From Falsigemmobacter faecalis (GTDB lineage: Bacteria > Pseudomonadota > Alphaproteobacteria > Rhodobacterales > Rhodobacteraceae): DNA of 64,000 nt. A program made the translations under genes and the position numbers. The notes below the pieces were generated by a model, which did not search any database, was not told the DNA's origin, and worked only from the letters and a program-made list of their open reading frames with translations. Positions 42,909-51,050 of the stretch are shown here, one piece after another (position 1 is the first letter of the stretch; every line of letters begins with the position of its first letter). Where the stretch lies: positions 1 to 64,000 of the forward strand of contig NZ_RRAZ01000002.1 in the NCBI RefSeq assembly GCF_003863335.1, given 5' to 3'.

Positions 42909-43432
42909 TGCAGGGGCTGAGCCGATCGCTGCTGCGGCTGGAAAAGGGCCTCGCGGGGCTTTTGACCTTTGCCATCCTGGTGCTGGTGGGCTTTGGCTCC
43001 GTGGCGCGGGGCCTTGGCTATCCGCAGGTCTGGACCGATGAGCTGGCGGTGCATCTGATGGTGATGCTGGCCTTTATCGCCGCCTCCATGGGGGTGGCGC
43101 TGCAAAACCATATGGCCATGGGGCTGATGCCCGAAAGCCTGGGGCCGCGCGGGCGACGGGTGCTGGCGCGGGTGAACCAGGGGCTGATCCTCGCGTTCAT
43201 GGCGCTGATGGCGGTGCTGGTCTGGATCTGGCTCGATCTGCCGGGGCTGATCGCGGCCGGCAGCGGTGAGGCCCTGGCCGAGGCCAGCTTCAACTTTGCC
43301 TGGACTGATCCCACGCTGACCCTGGGGATGCGCAAGATCTGGTTCTGGCTGGTGGTCCCGGCCTCGGTTCTGGCGGGCAGCCTGCATGTTCTGGCGCAGA
43401 TTGTCACGCCGCTTCCGGAGGCAGAGGCGTGA
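42908..43432 (+). CDS. TRAP transporter small permease DctQ-type
   Basis: 174 residues with four membrane helices, the standard DctQ size. Family segments are VWTDELAVHLMVMLAFIAASMGV (about 40-62) and GLMPESLGPRGRRVLARV. It starts with an ATG fused to the stop of the FepC-like gene (TGATG) and overlaps the large permease gene by 4 bp. It forms a complex with DctM for Na+-coupled uptake of an organic acid. The tight coupling to siderophore genes is unusual. Confidence 0.88.
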   Translation: MQGLSRSLLRLEKGLAGLLTFAILVLVGFGSVARGLGYPQVWTDELAVHLMVMLAFIAASMGVALQNHMAMGLMPESLGPRGRRVLARVNQGLILAFMALMAVLVWIWLDLPGLIAAGSGEALAEASFNFAWTDPTLTLGMRKIWFWLVVPASVLAGSLHVLAQIVTPLPEAEA

Positions 43433-44685
43433 TTGCATCGCTTGGGTTTCTGATTTTCATGGCGCTTGGTGCGCCGCTGGCCTTTGTGCTGATCGCCGCC
43501 GCCGTCATTCTGGTGCTGGAGGGCGGCAATACCGCGCTTCTCTCGGCCTTTCCGCAGCAGCTTTTTGCGGGGATGGAAAGCCCGGCCATGCTGACGCTGC
43601 CGCTGTTCATCCTGCTGGGAGAGCTGATGGGCGCGGGGGGCATCGGGCGCAGGCTCTTTGCTTTTGCCGCAGCGCTGCTGCCGCCGCTGCGGGCGGGGCT
43701 GGCGCAGGTGAACCTGTTGACCAATCTGATGATGGCCTCGGTGCTGGGCTCAACGGTGGCGCAGCTGACGGTGATGTCGCGCCTTGCGGTGCCAGAGATG
43801 GAGCGGGCGGGCTATCCGCGCGATATCTCGGCCACGGTGACGGCGGCGGGCGGGCTTCTGGCGCCGCTGCTGCCGCCCTCGATGAATTTGATCGTCTTTG
43901 CGGCTGTGGCGCAGCTGCCGGTGGGCGATCTCTTTGCGGCTTCGATCCTGCCGGGGCTGGCCATGGCCTTTGCCTTTATGCTGGTGATTGCCCTGATCGG
44001 CTGGCGCTCTGATCTTCCCGTCTCGGGCAGGCTGCCACTGGCGGCGCGGGGACGGGATCTGCTGATGGGGCTTCCGGCGCTGGCGGTTCCGCTGGCGGCC
44101 GTCGGCACGATCCTGAGCGGGATTGCCACGCCCACGGAATCGGCGGCCATGGCCTCGGTTGCGGCGCTGCTGATCGGCGCGCTGGTCTATCGGGAGCTGA
44201 CCTGGGCCGCGCTGCCGGGCATCTTTATACGCAGCGGCATCACGGCAGGGATCGTGCTTTATCTGGTCGGTGCCGCGCAGATCATGGGCTGGGTGATGAC
44301 CTTTGCCAATGTTCCGGCCATGGCGGCGGACTTCATTCAGGAGATGGCGGGATCGCCGCTGATGTTCCTGATTATGCTCAATATTTTTCTGCTTTTGCTG
44401 GGCACCGTGCTGGAGCCTGTTCCCGCGATCATTCTGACCGCGCCGGTGCTTTTGCCGGTGGCGGTGACTTCCTTCGGCATTGATCCGGTGCAGTTCGGGC
44501 TGATCCTCTGCGCCAATCTGGCCCTCGGCCTTCTGACGCCGCCGGTGGGGGCCGGGCTTTATACCGCTGCCCTGATGACCGGGGTTTCTGCGGGCCGGTT
44601 GTCGCGACTTTTACTGCCGTTTTTCGGCGCAATGCTTGCGGTGATCGCGGGCATGACCATTCACGCTGCCCTGAGCGCAGGCTGA
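43429..44685 (+). CDS. TRAP transporter large permease DctM-type
   Basis: 418 residues, about 12 membrane helices, GTG start inside the dctQ stop. Family signatures: MLTLPLFILLGELMGAGGIGRRLF (in pieces, about 45-70), GLLAPLLPPSMNLIVFA (the conserved loop normally IPPS), and GLLTPPVGAGLYTAALMTGVS near the C-terminus. It is the Na+/substrate channel. Substrates of TRAP systems are usually carboxylates, sialic acid, taurine or aromatic acids. Confidence 0.92.
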   Translation: MIASLGFLIFMALGAPLAFVLIAAAVILVLEGGNTALLSAFPQQLFAGMESPAMLTLPLFILLGELMGAGGIGRRLFAFAAALLPPLRAGLAQVNLLTNLMMASVLGSTVAQLTVMSRLAVPEMERAGYPRDISATVTAAGGLLAPLLPPSMNLIVFAAVAQLPVGDLFAASILPGLAMAFAFMLVIALIGWRSDLPVSGRLPLAARGRDLLMGLPALAVPLAAVGTILSGIATPTESAAMASVAALLIGALVYRELTWAALPGIFIRSGITAGIVLYLVGAAQIMGWVMTFANVPAMAADFIQEMAGSPLMFLIMLNIFLLLLGTVLEPVPAIILTAPVLLPVAVTSFGIDPVQFGLILCANLALGLLTPPVGAGLYTAALMTGVSAGRLSRLLLPFFGAMLAVIAGMTIHAALSAG

Positions 44686-44698
44686 GGAGAAACCTTCC

Positions 44699-45679
44699 AT
44701 GTCACTTCTGAAAAAGATCACCGCGGTGGCCGTTCTGGCGCTCGGGTTTGGGGCGGCGCCGAGCCTGGCGCAGGACCTGAAGATCGGTCTGATCACCCCG
44801 CCGCCGCATCAATGGACCCGCTCTGCGGGGCATCTGGCGGAGCGTCTGGCGACCGAAAGCGAGGGGCGGCTGAAGCTCTCGGTTTTCCCGGCCGGTCAGC
44901 TGGGCTCTGAGGCGCAGATGCTGCAGCAGCTGCAGTCCGGCGCCCTGGATCTGGCCTTTATGACGGTCGGAGAATTGGCGAACCGCGATGAAGAGTTCAA
45001 CATCCTGGTCGCGCCCTATCTGGTCGAGACCGCGGAGCAGGCGGCAAAGCTGCTGGAGGGACCGACGGCGGCGGCGCTGCAGGGCAAACTTGGTAAACTG
45101 GGGCTGAAGGGCCTTGGGTTTGGCATGGCGGGGATGCGGATTGTGCTGCTGTCGCAACCGCTGGGGGCGGATGGCACCGTGAAGGGGCGCAAAATCCGCA
45201 CCGTGCCTCTGGCCTCTGAGCTCGACTTCTGGTCGATGGCCGGGGCCGCCCCCACGCCGCTGCCGCTTCCCGACCTCTTTGACGCCTATGCCAATGGCCA
45301 GATCGACGGGATGCAACTCGACCTCGAGGGGACATTCAACACGCGCTATTACGATTATTCGAAAGCCGTGCTGAACAGCCGCCACATGATTTTCCCCATG
45401 GTGGCCGTGGCTTCGGGCCGCAAATGGCAGAGCCTGCCGGACGCCGACCGCGCGCTGATTGAGCAGCTGGTGGCGGAAGAAACGGCAGCGATTCGTGCGG
45501 CCTATCCGAAGATCGATGCGGATTACGGCGCCAAACTCACCGAGGCCGGTGTGGTGGTAGCGGAGGCCGGCCCGGAGATTTTCGGCGATGCGGTCGCGAC
45601 CTGGTATGAAGCCTGGCGGGCCCGGACCCCGCGCCTGATTGAGCTTGAAGCCGAGGCGAAAGCTCTGCGCGGCAACTGA
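44699..45679 (+). CDS. TRAP transporter substrate-binding protein DctP-type
   Basis: 326 residues; signal peptide about 25 residues (ending PSLAQ). The mature part begins LKIGLITPPPHQWTRSAGHLAERLATES. The conserved Arg that pairs with the substrate carboxylate is expected in the segment following GLGFGMAGMRIVLLS (about 140-155), and a second signature is KGRKIRTVPLASELDFW. It hands an organic acid to DctQM. It is the last gene of the uptake operon, with a GC-rich hairpin behind it. The ligand could be an aryl acid needed by the ligase at 31808, but this is only a hypothesis. Confidence 0.9.
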   Translation: MSLLKKITAVAVLALGFGAAPSLAQDLKIGLITPPPHQWTRSAGHLAERLATESEGRLKLSVFPAGQLGSEAQMLQQLQSGALDLAFMTVGELANRDEEFNILVAPYLVETAEQAAKLLEGPTAAALQGKLGKLGLKGLGFGMAGMRIVLLSQPLGADGTVKGRKIRTVPLASELDFWSMAGAAPTPLPLPDLFDAYANGQIDGMQLDLEGTFNTRYYDYSKAVLNSRHMIFPMVAVASGRKWQSLPDADRALIEQLVAEETAAIRAAYPKIDADYGAKLTEAGVVVAEAGPEIFGDAVATWYEAWRARTPRLIELEAEAKALRGN

Positions 45680-45715
45680 AGCCGGGCAGCGAAGCACAGG
45701 CGGAAAGAAACATGG

Positions 45716-45746
45716 CCGGGGGGCCTTCGCCCCCCGGACCCCCCGG
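45716..45746. repeat. GC-rich hairpin, copy 3 of the dispersed element core
   Basis: A perfect 8-bp stem (45716-45723 / 45730-45737) and a following ACCCCCCGG. The 17-nt core at 45730-45746 is identical to 11611-11627, but here the GGAGTATTTT tail is absent. It lies between convergent genes and may stop transcription from either side. Confidence 0.6.
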
Positions 45747-45768
45747 CGCCCTCAGGTGAGGGTCGGGA

Positions 45769-46788
45769 TTAACGCCAGCCCATCGCCGGTGCGATATGGG
45801 TCATGATGCTTTCCATGACATGGGCGTTATAGGCGACCCCGAGGGTGTTCGGGATCGTCAGCAGGAGCGTATCGGCCTCGGCGATGGCCTGATCCTGTTT
45901 CAGCTCTTCGATCAGCTTCTCGGGCTCATTGGCATAGCCACGGCCAAAGACGGCGCGCAGATCCTGCTCAATATAGCCGACCTGATCGCGCTCAGGGCGG
46001 CCGCCGAAATAGGCGCGGTCCTGATCGTTGACGATCGCAAAGATCGAGCGGCTGACCGAAGTGCGCGGGGTGTGAGCGTGGCCGGCTTCTTTCCAGGCCT
46101 CTTTAAAGACGCGGATCTGGCGTGCCTGCTGGACGTGGAAAGGCTCGCCGGTTTCATCCTCTTTCAGCGTCGAGCTTTGCAGATGCATGCCCATTTTCGC
46201 CGCCCAGACCGCCGTGGCATCGGAGACCGAGCCCCACCAGATCCGGTTGCGCAGCCCCTCAGAATGCGGCTCAAGGCGCAGCAGGCCCGGCGGGTTCGGG
46301 AACATCGGCTTCGGGTTCGGTTTGGCAAAACCCTTACCTTCCAGCAGCTTCAGGAAGGTCTCGCCGTGGCGGCGCGCCATATCGCCATCGGTCTCACCCT
46401 CTTCGGGGATATGGCCGAAGTGACGAAAACCGTCGATGACCTGTTCGGGCGAGCCGCGGGAGATGCCCAGTTGCAACCGGCCCTGCGAGATCAGATCTGC
46501 CGCACCCGCGTCTTCGGCCATATAATAGGGGTTCTCATAGCGCATATCGATGACGCCGGTGCCCAGCTCAATCCGTTTGGTGCGCGCCCCGGCGGCGGCC
46601 AGAAGCGGGAAGGGCGACGCCAGTTGGCGGGCGAAATGGTGCACGCGGAAATAGGCGCCGTCGAGGCCCAGATCTTCAGCAGCTTCGGCCAGTTCGATCG
46701 ATTGCAGCAGGACGTCCGATGCCGAGCGGACCTCGGAATGCGGCGTGTTCTGCCAATGGCCGAAAGAAAGAAATCCGATCTTTTTCAT
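45769..46788 (-). CDS. Luciferase-like (LLM) flavin-dependent monooxygenase
   Basis: 339 residues, single TIM-barrel domain of the bacterial luciferase family. The N-terminus MKKIGFLSFGHWQN and the segments DGAYFRVHHFARQ, ELGTGVIDMRYENPYYMAEDAGAADLIS (in pieces) and LQLGISRGSPEQVIDGFRHFG are typical of FMN-dependent members. It needs reduced FMN from a reductase. It is transcribed alone or after the flavoprotein gene upstream; a long inverted repeat lies in the 121-bp gap between them. The substrate is unknown. Confidence 0.87.
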   Translation of the reverse strand: MKKIGFLSFGHWQNTPHSEVRSASDVLLQSIELAEAAEDLGLDGAYFRVHHFARQLASPFPLLAAAGARTKRIELGTGVIDMRYENPYYMAEDAGAADLISQGRLQLGISRGSPEQVIDGFRHFGHIPEEGETDGDMARRHGETFLKLLEGKGFAKPNPKPMFPNPPGLLRLEPHSEGLRNRIWWGSVSDATAVWAAKMGMHLQSSTLKEDETGEPFHVQQARQIRVFKEAWKEAGHAHTPRTSVSRSIFAIVNDQDRAYFGGRPERDQVGYIEQDLRAVFGRGYANEPEKLIEELKQDQAIAEADTLLLTIPNTLGVAYNAHVMESIMTHIAPAMGWR

Positions 46789-46845
46789 ATCAGTGGTTCC
46801 CAGGCGCCTCTGCGGTATGCGGCGCGTTGGACCCTATGTAGGTGA

Positions 46846-46885
46846 CATCACCGCACAGACCAAGGGTTGATACTGTGCGGTGGTG
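46846..46885. promoter_or_regulatory. 13-bp inverted repeat upstream of the LLM gene
   Basis: Arms 46846-46858 and 46873-46885 pair over 13 bp with one G-T pair and a 14-nt loop. It lies 58-97 bp upstream of the minus-strand LLM start. No T-run follows, so an operator or mRNA hairpin is more likely than a terminator. Confidence 0.45.
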
Positions 46886-46909
46886 CACGGTGGACTGTGC
46901 AGCCGGGGA

Positions 46910-48547
46910 TCAGCGGAAGGGCCCGAGCGGGATCTCTTTGGCCTGGAAAGTCTCAGCGCTGGCGCGTTTCCAGCGGGAACGCCACTCTTTCAGTTCCGGC
47001 TCATCCCCCTCGGTCAGAAGGAAACCTTCGGGCAGATAGGGGAAGGCCTGGTTGCCATCTTCAAAGCCGGAATCGTTGAGGCGGAACATGAAGTGATAGG
47101 GCATGAAGTCCGACGGATCATTCAGCCCTGCCGCTCCGGTAATTTCTGCCAAAGATTTCAGCGTATTGCGGTGGAACCGGGCGACGCGTTGATATTTGTC
47201 ATCAACGTCGAGCGCGCGCATCCGCAGCGGGTCCTGGGTCGCGATACCGACCGGGCAGCGGTTGGTGTGGCAGGACTGCGCCTGAATGCAGCCGAGCGCA
47301 AACATGAACCCCCGCGCGGAGTTACACCAATCCGCCCCAAGCGCCAGCGCGCGGGCGATATCAAAGGCCGAGATCACTTTTCCGGCCGCCCCCACACGAA
47401 CGCGGTCGCGCAGGCCCGCGCCCCGCAGAGTGTTGTGCACGAAGTGCAGCCCTTCGAGCATGGGCATGCCGACGCGGTTCACAAATTCCAGTGGCGCGGC
47501 GCCGGTGCCGCCCTCAGTTCCGTCGACCACGATGAAATCCGGCGTGATCCCGGTTTCAAGCATGGCTTTGACAACGCACATAAATTCGCGCCTATGCCCG
47601 ATGCAGAGCTTAAAACCCACCGGTTTGCCGCCGGAGAGATCGCGCAGCGTCCGGATGAACTGCAGCATCTCAATCGGGGTTGAGAAACTGGAATGACGCG
47701 AGGGCGAGATGCAGTCCTGGCCCATCGGAATGCCGCGGGCCGCCGCAATCTCGGCGGTGATCTTGGCTGCGGGAAGCATACCGCCCTGACCAGGCTTGGC
47801 GCCCTGGCTGATCTTCAGCTCGACCATTTTGACCTGCGGATCCGCCACCTGCCGCGCAAAGGCCTGCGGATCAAAGCTGCCGTCCTCGTGGCGGCAGCCG
47901 AAATAGCCTGAGGCCACCTGATAGATCAGATCGCCGCCGCCCTCGCGGTGAAAGCGGGAAATCCCGCCCTCTCCGGTGTCATGGGCGAATTTCCCAAGTG
48001 CCGCCCCGCGGTTCAGCGCCGCGATGGCATTGGCCGAAAGCGCGCCGAAACTCATGGCCGAGATGTTGTAGATCGACGCGCTGTAAGGCTGCAGGCAATC
48101 CGGACCGCCAATGGAGATGCGAAAATCGCTGTTGGTCAGCGTCAGCGGCGCCATGGAATGGGTGAGCCAGGTGTAGCCCGCGGCATAGACCTTCTCCATG
48201 GTGCCGAAGGGGCGTTTGTCTTCGACCCCCTTGGCGCGCTGATAAACCAGCGAGCGCGCCTCACGGGTAAAGGGGATCTCATCCTGATCGCTTTCAAAGA
48301 AATACTGCCGCATTTCGGGGCGGATATCTTCGAACATGAAGCGCAGATGCCCAAAGAGCGGGTAGTTGCGCAAAATGGCATGGTGGGTCTGGGTGACATC
48401 GCGGATCCCAAGACCCGCCAGCGCGGTGCAGATCACCGCCGGAAGCACCGCCCATTCGGTGCCATTGACCACATTCCACACCGACCAGATGGCCAGCAGC
48501 ACCGCGAGCCAGAGGCCCGAGTAGCGAAGGAGGGACGAATGCATCAT
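46910..48547 (-). CDS. FMN-binding glutamate-synthase-like protein
   Basis: 545 residues. N-terminal two hydrophobic helices (about 8-50) anchor it in the membrane. The rest is the GltS FMN/central domain type: SFGALSANAIAALNRGA, TGEGGISRFHR, KPGQGGMLPAAKI, DCISPSRHSSFSTP, VDGTEGGTGAAP and a Cys cluster CIQAQSCHTNRCPVGIATQ that would bind a 3Fe-4S cluster. It lacks the glutaminase domain of GltB. Such proteins are common in bacteria with poorly known roles (some oxidise N-methylglutamate-type products). ATG 48547 was chosen with GGAAAG upstream. Confidence 0.87.
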   Translation of the reverse strand: MMHSSLLRYSGLWLAVLLAIWSVWNVVNGTEWAVLPAVICTALAGLGIRDVTQTHHAILRNYPLFGHLRFMFEDIRPEMRQYFFESDQDEIPFTREARSLVYQRAKGVEDKRPFGTMEKVYAAGYTWLTHSMAPLTLTNSDFRISIGGPDCLQPYSASIYNISAMSFGALSANAIAALNRGAALGKFAHDTGEGGISRFHREGGGDLIYQVASGYFGCRHEDGSFDPQAFARQVADPQVKMVELKISQGAKPGQGGMLPAAKITAEIAAARGIPMGQDCISPSRHSSFSTPIEMLQFIRTLRDLSGGKPVGFKLCIGHRREFMCVVKAMLETGITPDFIVVDGTEGGTGAAPLEFVNRVGMPMLEGLHFVHNTLRGAGLRDRVRVGAAGKVISAFDIARALALGADWCNSARGFMFALGCIQAQSCHTNRCPVGIATQDPLRMRALDVDDKYQRVARFHRNTLKSLAEITGAAGLNDPSDFMPYHFMFRLNDSGFEDGNQAFPYLPEGFLLTEGDEPELKEWRSRWKRASAETFQAKEIPLGPFR

Positions 48548-48661
48548 CGTAAGCTTTCCACTCAGAAAAGCCGGTTCTCCCGGCCATCTGCGACATTTCA
48601 TCGGAGTGAACCATAGCCCCATTAACAGAGGCTTTCACCCATACCTTGCAAAGATCGCGCC

Positions 48662-49624
48662 TCAGTGACCCCGGATCACATGCGACGGGCGTTCACCCTG
48701 CAGCAAAAGCCGCAGATTTGCCACCACATGGGCCGCAAGTTTCGCGCCCGCGCGGTCGCTGCCCCCGGCAATATGCGGCGAAATCAGCACATTGGGCGCC
48801 GACCACAGCGGGTGGTTGTCGGGCAGCGGCTCAGGCGCTGTGACATCAAGGCAGGCGCCCCCCAGATGACCGCTCTCCAGCGCTTTTTGCAGCGCCTCCG
48901 AGCAAATCAGATCGCCGCGCCCGACATTGACCACCACTGCGCCCGGTTTCAGCCAGGAGAGCGTGGTCTCATTGACGATGCGGAAGGTCTCATCGGTCAG
49001 CGGCGCGGCCAGAAACAGCACATCCGTCGCCGCAAAGGCGCTTTGCATCTCTTCATAGCTGTAGACGTGATCGGCCTCAGGATCGCTGCCGCCGCCACGA
49101 CGCAGCGCGGCCACCTCCATATCGAAGGCCCGGGCGCGTTTCGCCGCCGCCCGCCCGATAGAGCCAAAGCCAAGGATCGTCATGCGGCGGTCGCCCAGCG
49201 TCAGGACCTGGGGCAGACCTTTGCGCAGCCAGGTTTTCTGCTGCTGCGCAAGGACCGCATAATCAAGACGGCGCATCAGGGTAAGCAGCATGGCCAACCC
49301 ATGCTCCGCAACCGGAGCGCCTAAGACGCCGCCATTGCCGTAGACGGCGATTCCCGGCAGCTCATAAAGGTCGATGCCGTCATAACCGGCGGTCATATTC
49401 TGAATGAACCGCAGCCCCGAGGCCTGCACCGCTGCGGCAAAGGCAGGGGTCCAGAGGTCTTTTGCGCCTGCGGTGACGATCCCGTCACAGCCCTCAAGCC
49501 CGCCTGCGATCGCTTCATCAGCACTCAGCACCACGGTCTGCGTGCCGTCCAGGCCCTGCAATGCGGGGATCAGCTCGGCATCGGCAAAGCGGCGGATATA
49601 GGCGATGCGAAGGGGCGGGGTCAT
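48662..49624 (-). CDS. D-2-hydroxyacid dehydrogenase (NAD(P)-dependent)
   Basis: 320 residues. The Rossmann motif is ILGFGSIGRAAAKRA (about 148-162, GxGxxG), the catalytic Arg lies in VVNVGRGDLI, the Glu in VTAPEPLPDNHPLW and the His in LISPHIAGGS, the canonical D-isomer 2-hydroxyacid dehydrogenase plan. It reduces or oxidises a 2-oxo/2-hydroxyacid in the cytoplasm. It is followed downstream by the glutamate-synthase-like gene at a 114-bp gap. Substrate is unknown; glyoxylate/hydroxypyruvate-type reductases are close relatives. Confidence 0.9.
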   Translation of the reverse strand: MTPPLRIAYIRRFADAELIPALQGLDGTQTVVLSADEAIAGGLEGCDGIVTAGAKDLWTPAFAAAVQASGLRFIQNMTAGYDGIDLYELPGIAVYGNGGVLGAPVAEHGLAMLLTLMRRLDYAVLAQQQKTWLRKGLPQVLTLGDRRMTILGFGSIGRAAAKRARAFDMEVAALRRGGGSDPEADHVYSYEEMQSAFAATDVLFLAAPLTDETFRIVNETTLSWLKPGAVVVNVGRGDLICSEALQKALESGHLGGACLDVTAPEPLPDNHPLWSAPNVLISPHIAGGSDRAGAKLAAHVVANLRLLLQGERPSHVIRGH

Positions 49625-50046
49625 CGGAGGGGCCTTCCTGTCTTCCTGTCCGCACCTGAGCGCGGACCATGGGTGTCGTTTTGGGCGCAGTCTGGCGCGG
49701 CGGTCTCTTAAGGCCAAGGCCAAAGCGTAAGGCGTAGCCGCTTTTCCTTTCTAAGGCCCCGGGGGGTCTCACAGGCCCCGCAGACAGAGCGGCCCGCGGA
49801 CGGCAGGGATCACAGGGCGGCCTGGTCCGCACAGGTCTGCGCGACTCACCGGGTGGGGAAAAATTCCCCCGCGCGGTGGGGCGGGGAGAGAACCGGGTTC
49901 TCCGGGGGAATTTCCTGCCATGACCTGCGGCCTTCGTGAGAATATTCCGCCTGCCAGGGCGCGAAAATCGACCGCTCCCGTTCATTTACGCGACGCCCGG
50001 CGGCGCGGCAGACTGCCCCTGACACAGATCACGCCGGAGTGCCGCC
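49625..50046. other. Gene-free divergent region with nested hairpin
   Basis: No coding sequence is supported. The strongest structure is an 11-bp inverted repeat (49861-49871 / 49903-49913) that encloses a perfect 6-bp hairpin GAGAAC-CGG-GTTCTC (49888-49902). The region carries promoters for the divergent dehydrogenase and monooxygenase genes. I looked for thiamine, cobalamin and SAM riboswitch cores and did not see them. Confidence 0.5.
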
Positions 50047-51030
50047 ATGTCCTATCGCCTGAGCCTTCTTGATAAATCGCCCGTGGCCGAGGGGATGAGC
50101 GGCGCAGAGGCGCTGCAGGTGACCCTGCAGGCGGCGGCGCTGGCCGATCGGCTGGGCTATCACCGCTATTGGCTGGCTGAGCATCACGGGCTTCCCGGTC
50201 TGGCCTCTGCCGCGCCCGAGGTGATGATCGCGCAGATCCTCGCGGTGACCCGCAGGATCCGCGTGGGCTCAGGCGGGATCCTTTTGCAAAACTACGGCGC
50301 CTGGAAAGTGGCCGAGATCTTCTCGGTTCTGGCGGCGCTCTATCCGGGGCGGGTGGATCTGGGGATCGGCAAATCTCCGGGCGGGCTGCCGCAGGTGACG
50401 CGGGCTTTGCAGCGCGAGCTGCGCGGGGGCTCGGCCGCAGAGGTGGGGCGCAAGCTCGCGGAGCTTTCTGCCTGGCTGCAGGGCGCGCATGAGGGGGCCG
50501 AGATCCTGCCCCGTCCGGCCACCGGCCCGCAGCCCTTTCTGCTCGGGGGCTCGCTGGCGAGTGCCGAACAGGCGCTGGCGCTTGGCTGGGCCTATGTCCA
50601 TGCCGGGCATCAGGACGGCAATCCCGAGCTGACCGCCAAAGTCGCGGCGCTGCTCCATCATGCGACCGGCGAAGGCCCGGTGCTGGCCGTGGCCGCCTTT
50701 GCCGCCCCCACGCGGGAGGAGGCAGAGGCCCGGATCGGCGGTCTGACCTTCGTGAAAGTGAGCTTCGCCGATGGTCACAGTGTTAATCTGACCTCTGAGG
50801 CGGGTGCGCGGGAATATGCCCGCCAATATGGCCCGGTGGATTATGAGATTTCTCAACGAACCCCGGTGATCGTGGCCGGGACGGCGGATGATATTCACGA
50901 CCGCCTCTCCACCCTCAGCCAGCGCTACGGCATCCGTGACTTCGTGCTCGACCAGCCGGTGGCGGAAGCCCAGGCGCGGCTTAATTCCATTTCCCTCATC
51001 GCGCGGCCCGTGGCCCGTGCGGTGGCCTGA
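50047..51030 (+). CDS. Luciferase-like monooxygenase, MsnO8-type
   Basis: 327 residues. The N-terminus MSYRLSLLDKSPVAEGMSGAE and the segment HRYWLAEHHGLPGLASAAPEVMIAQIL with VGSGGILLQNYGAWKVAEIF are characteristic of the MsnO8 subgroup of FMN-dependent luciferase-like enzymes; PGRVDLGIGKSPG follows. It is first of two plus-strand monooxygenase genes; the next starts 20 bp downstream with a GGAG ribosome site. Substrate is unknown, but the neighbourhood suggests an organosulfur or heterocyclic compound. Confidence 0.87.
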   Translation: MSYRLSLLDKSPVAEGMSGAEALQVTLQAAALADRLGYHRYWLAEHHGLPGLASAAPEVMIAQILAVTRRIRVGSGGILLQNYGAWKVAEIFSVLAALYPGRVDLGIGKSPGGLPQVTRALQRELRGGSAAEVGRKLAELSAWLQGAHEGAEILPRPATGPQPFLLGGSLASAEQALALGWAYVHAGHQDGNPELTAKVAALLHHATGEGPVLAVAAFAAPTREEAEARIGGLTFVKVSFADGHSVNLTSEAGAREYARQYGPVDYEISQRTPVIVAGTADDIHDRLSTLSQRYGIRDFVLDQPVAEAQARLNSISLIARPVARAVA

Positions 51031-51050
51031 CCTTCAGCAGGAGAGTTCCG

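Noticed and set aside
49625-50046. Thiamine pyrophosphate riboswitch before the monooxygenases and ThiM operon
   Set aside because: I did not find the CTGAGA and ACC..TGAACCTGATC core in this region or upstream of 57871.
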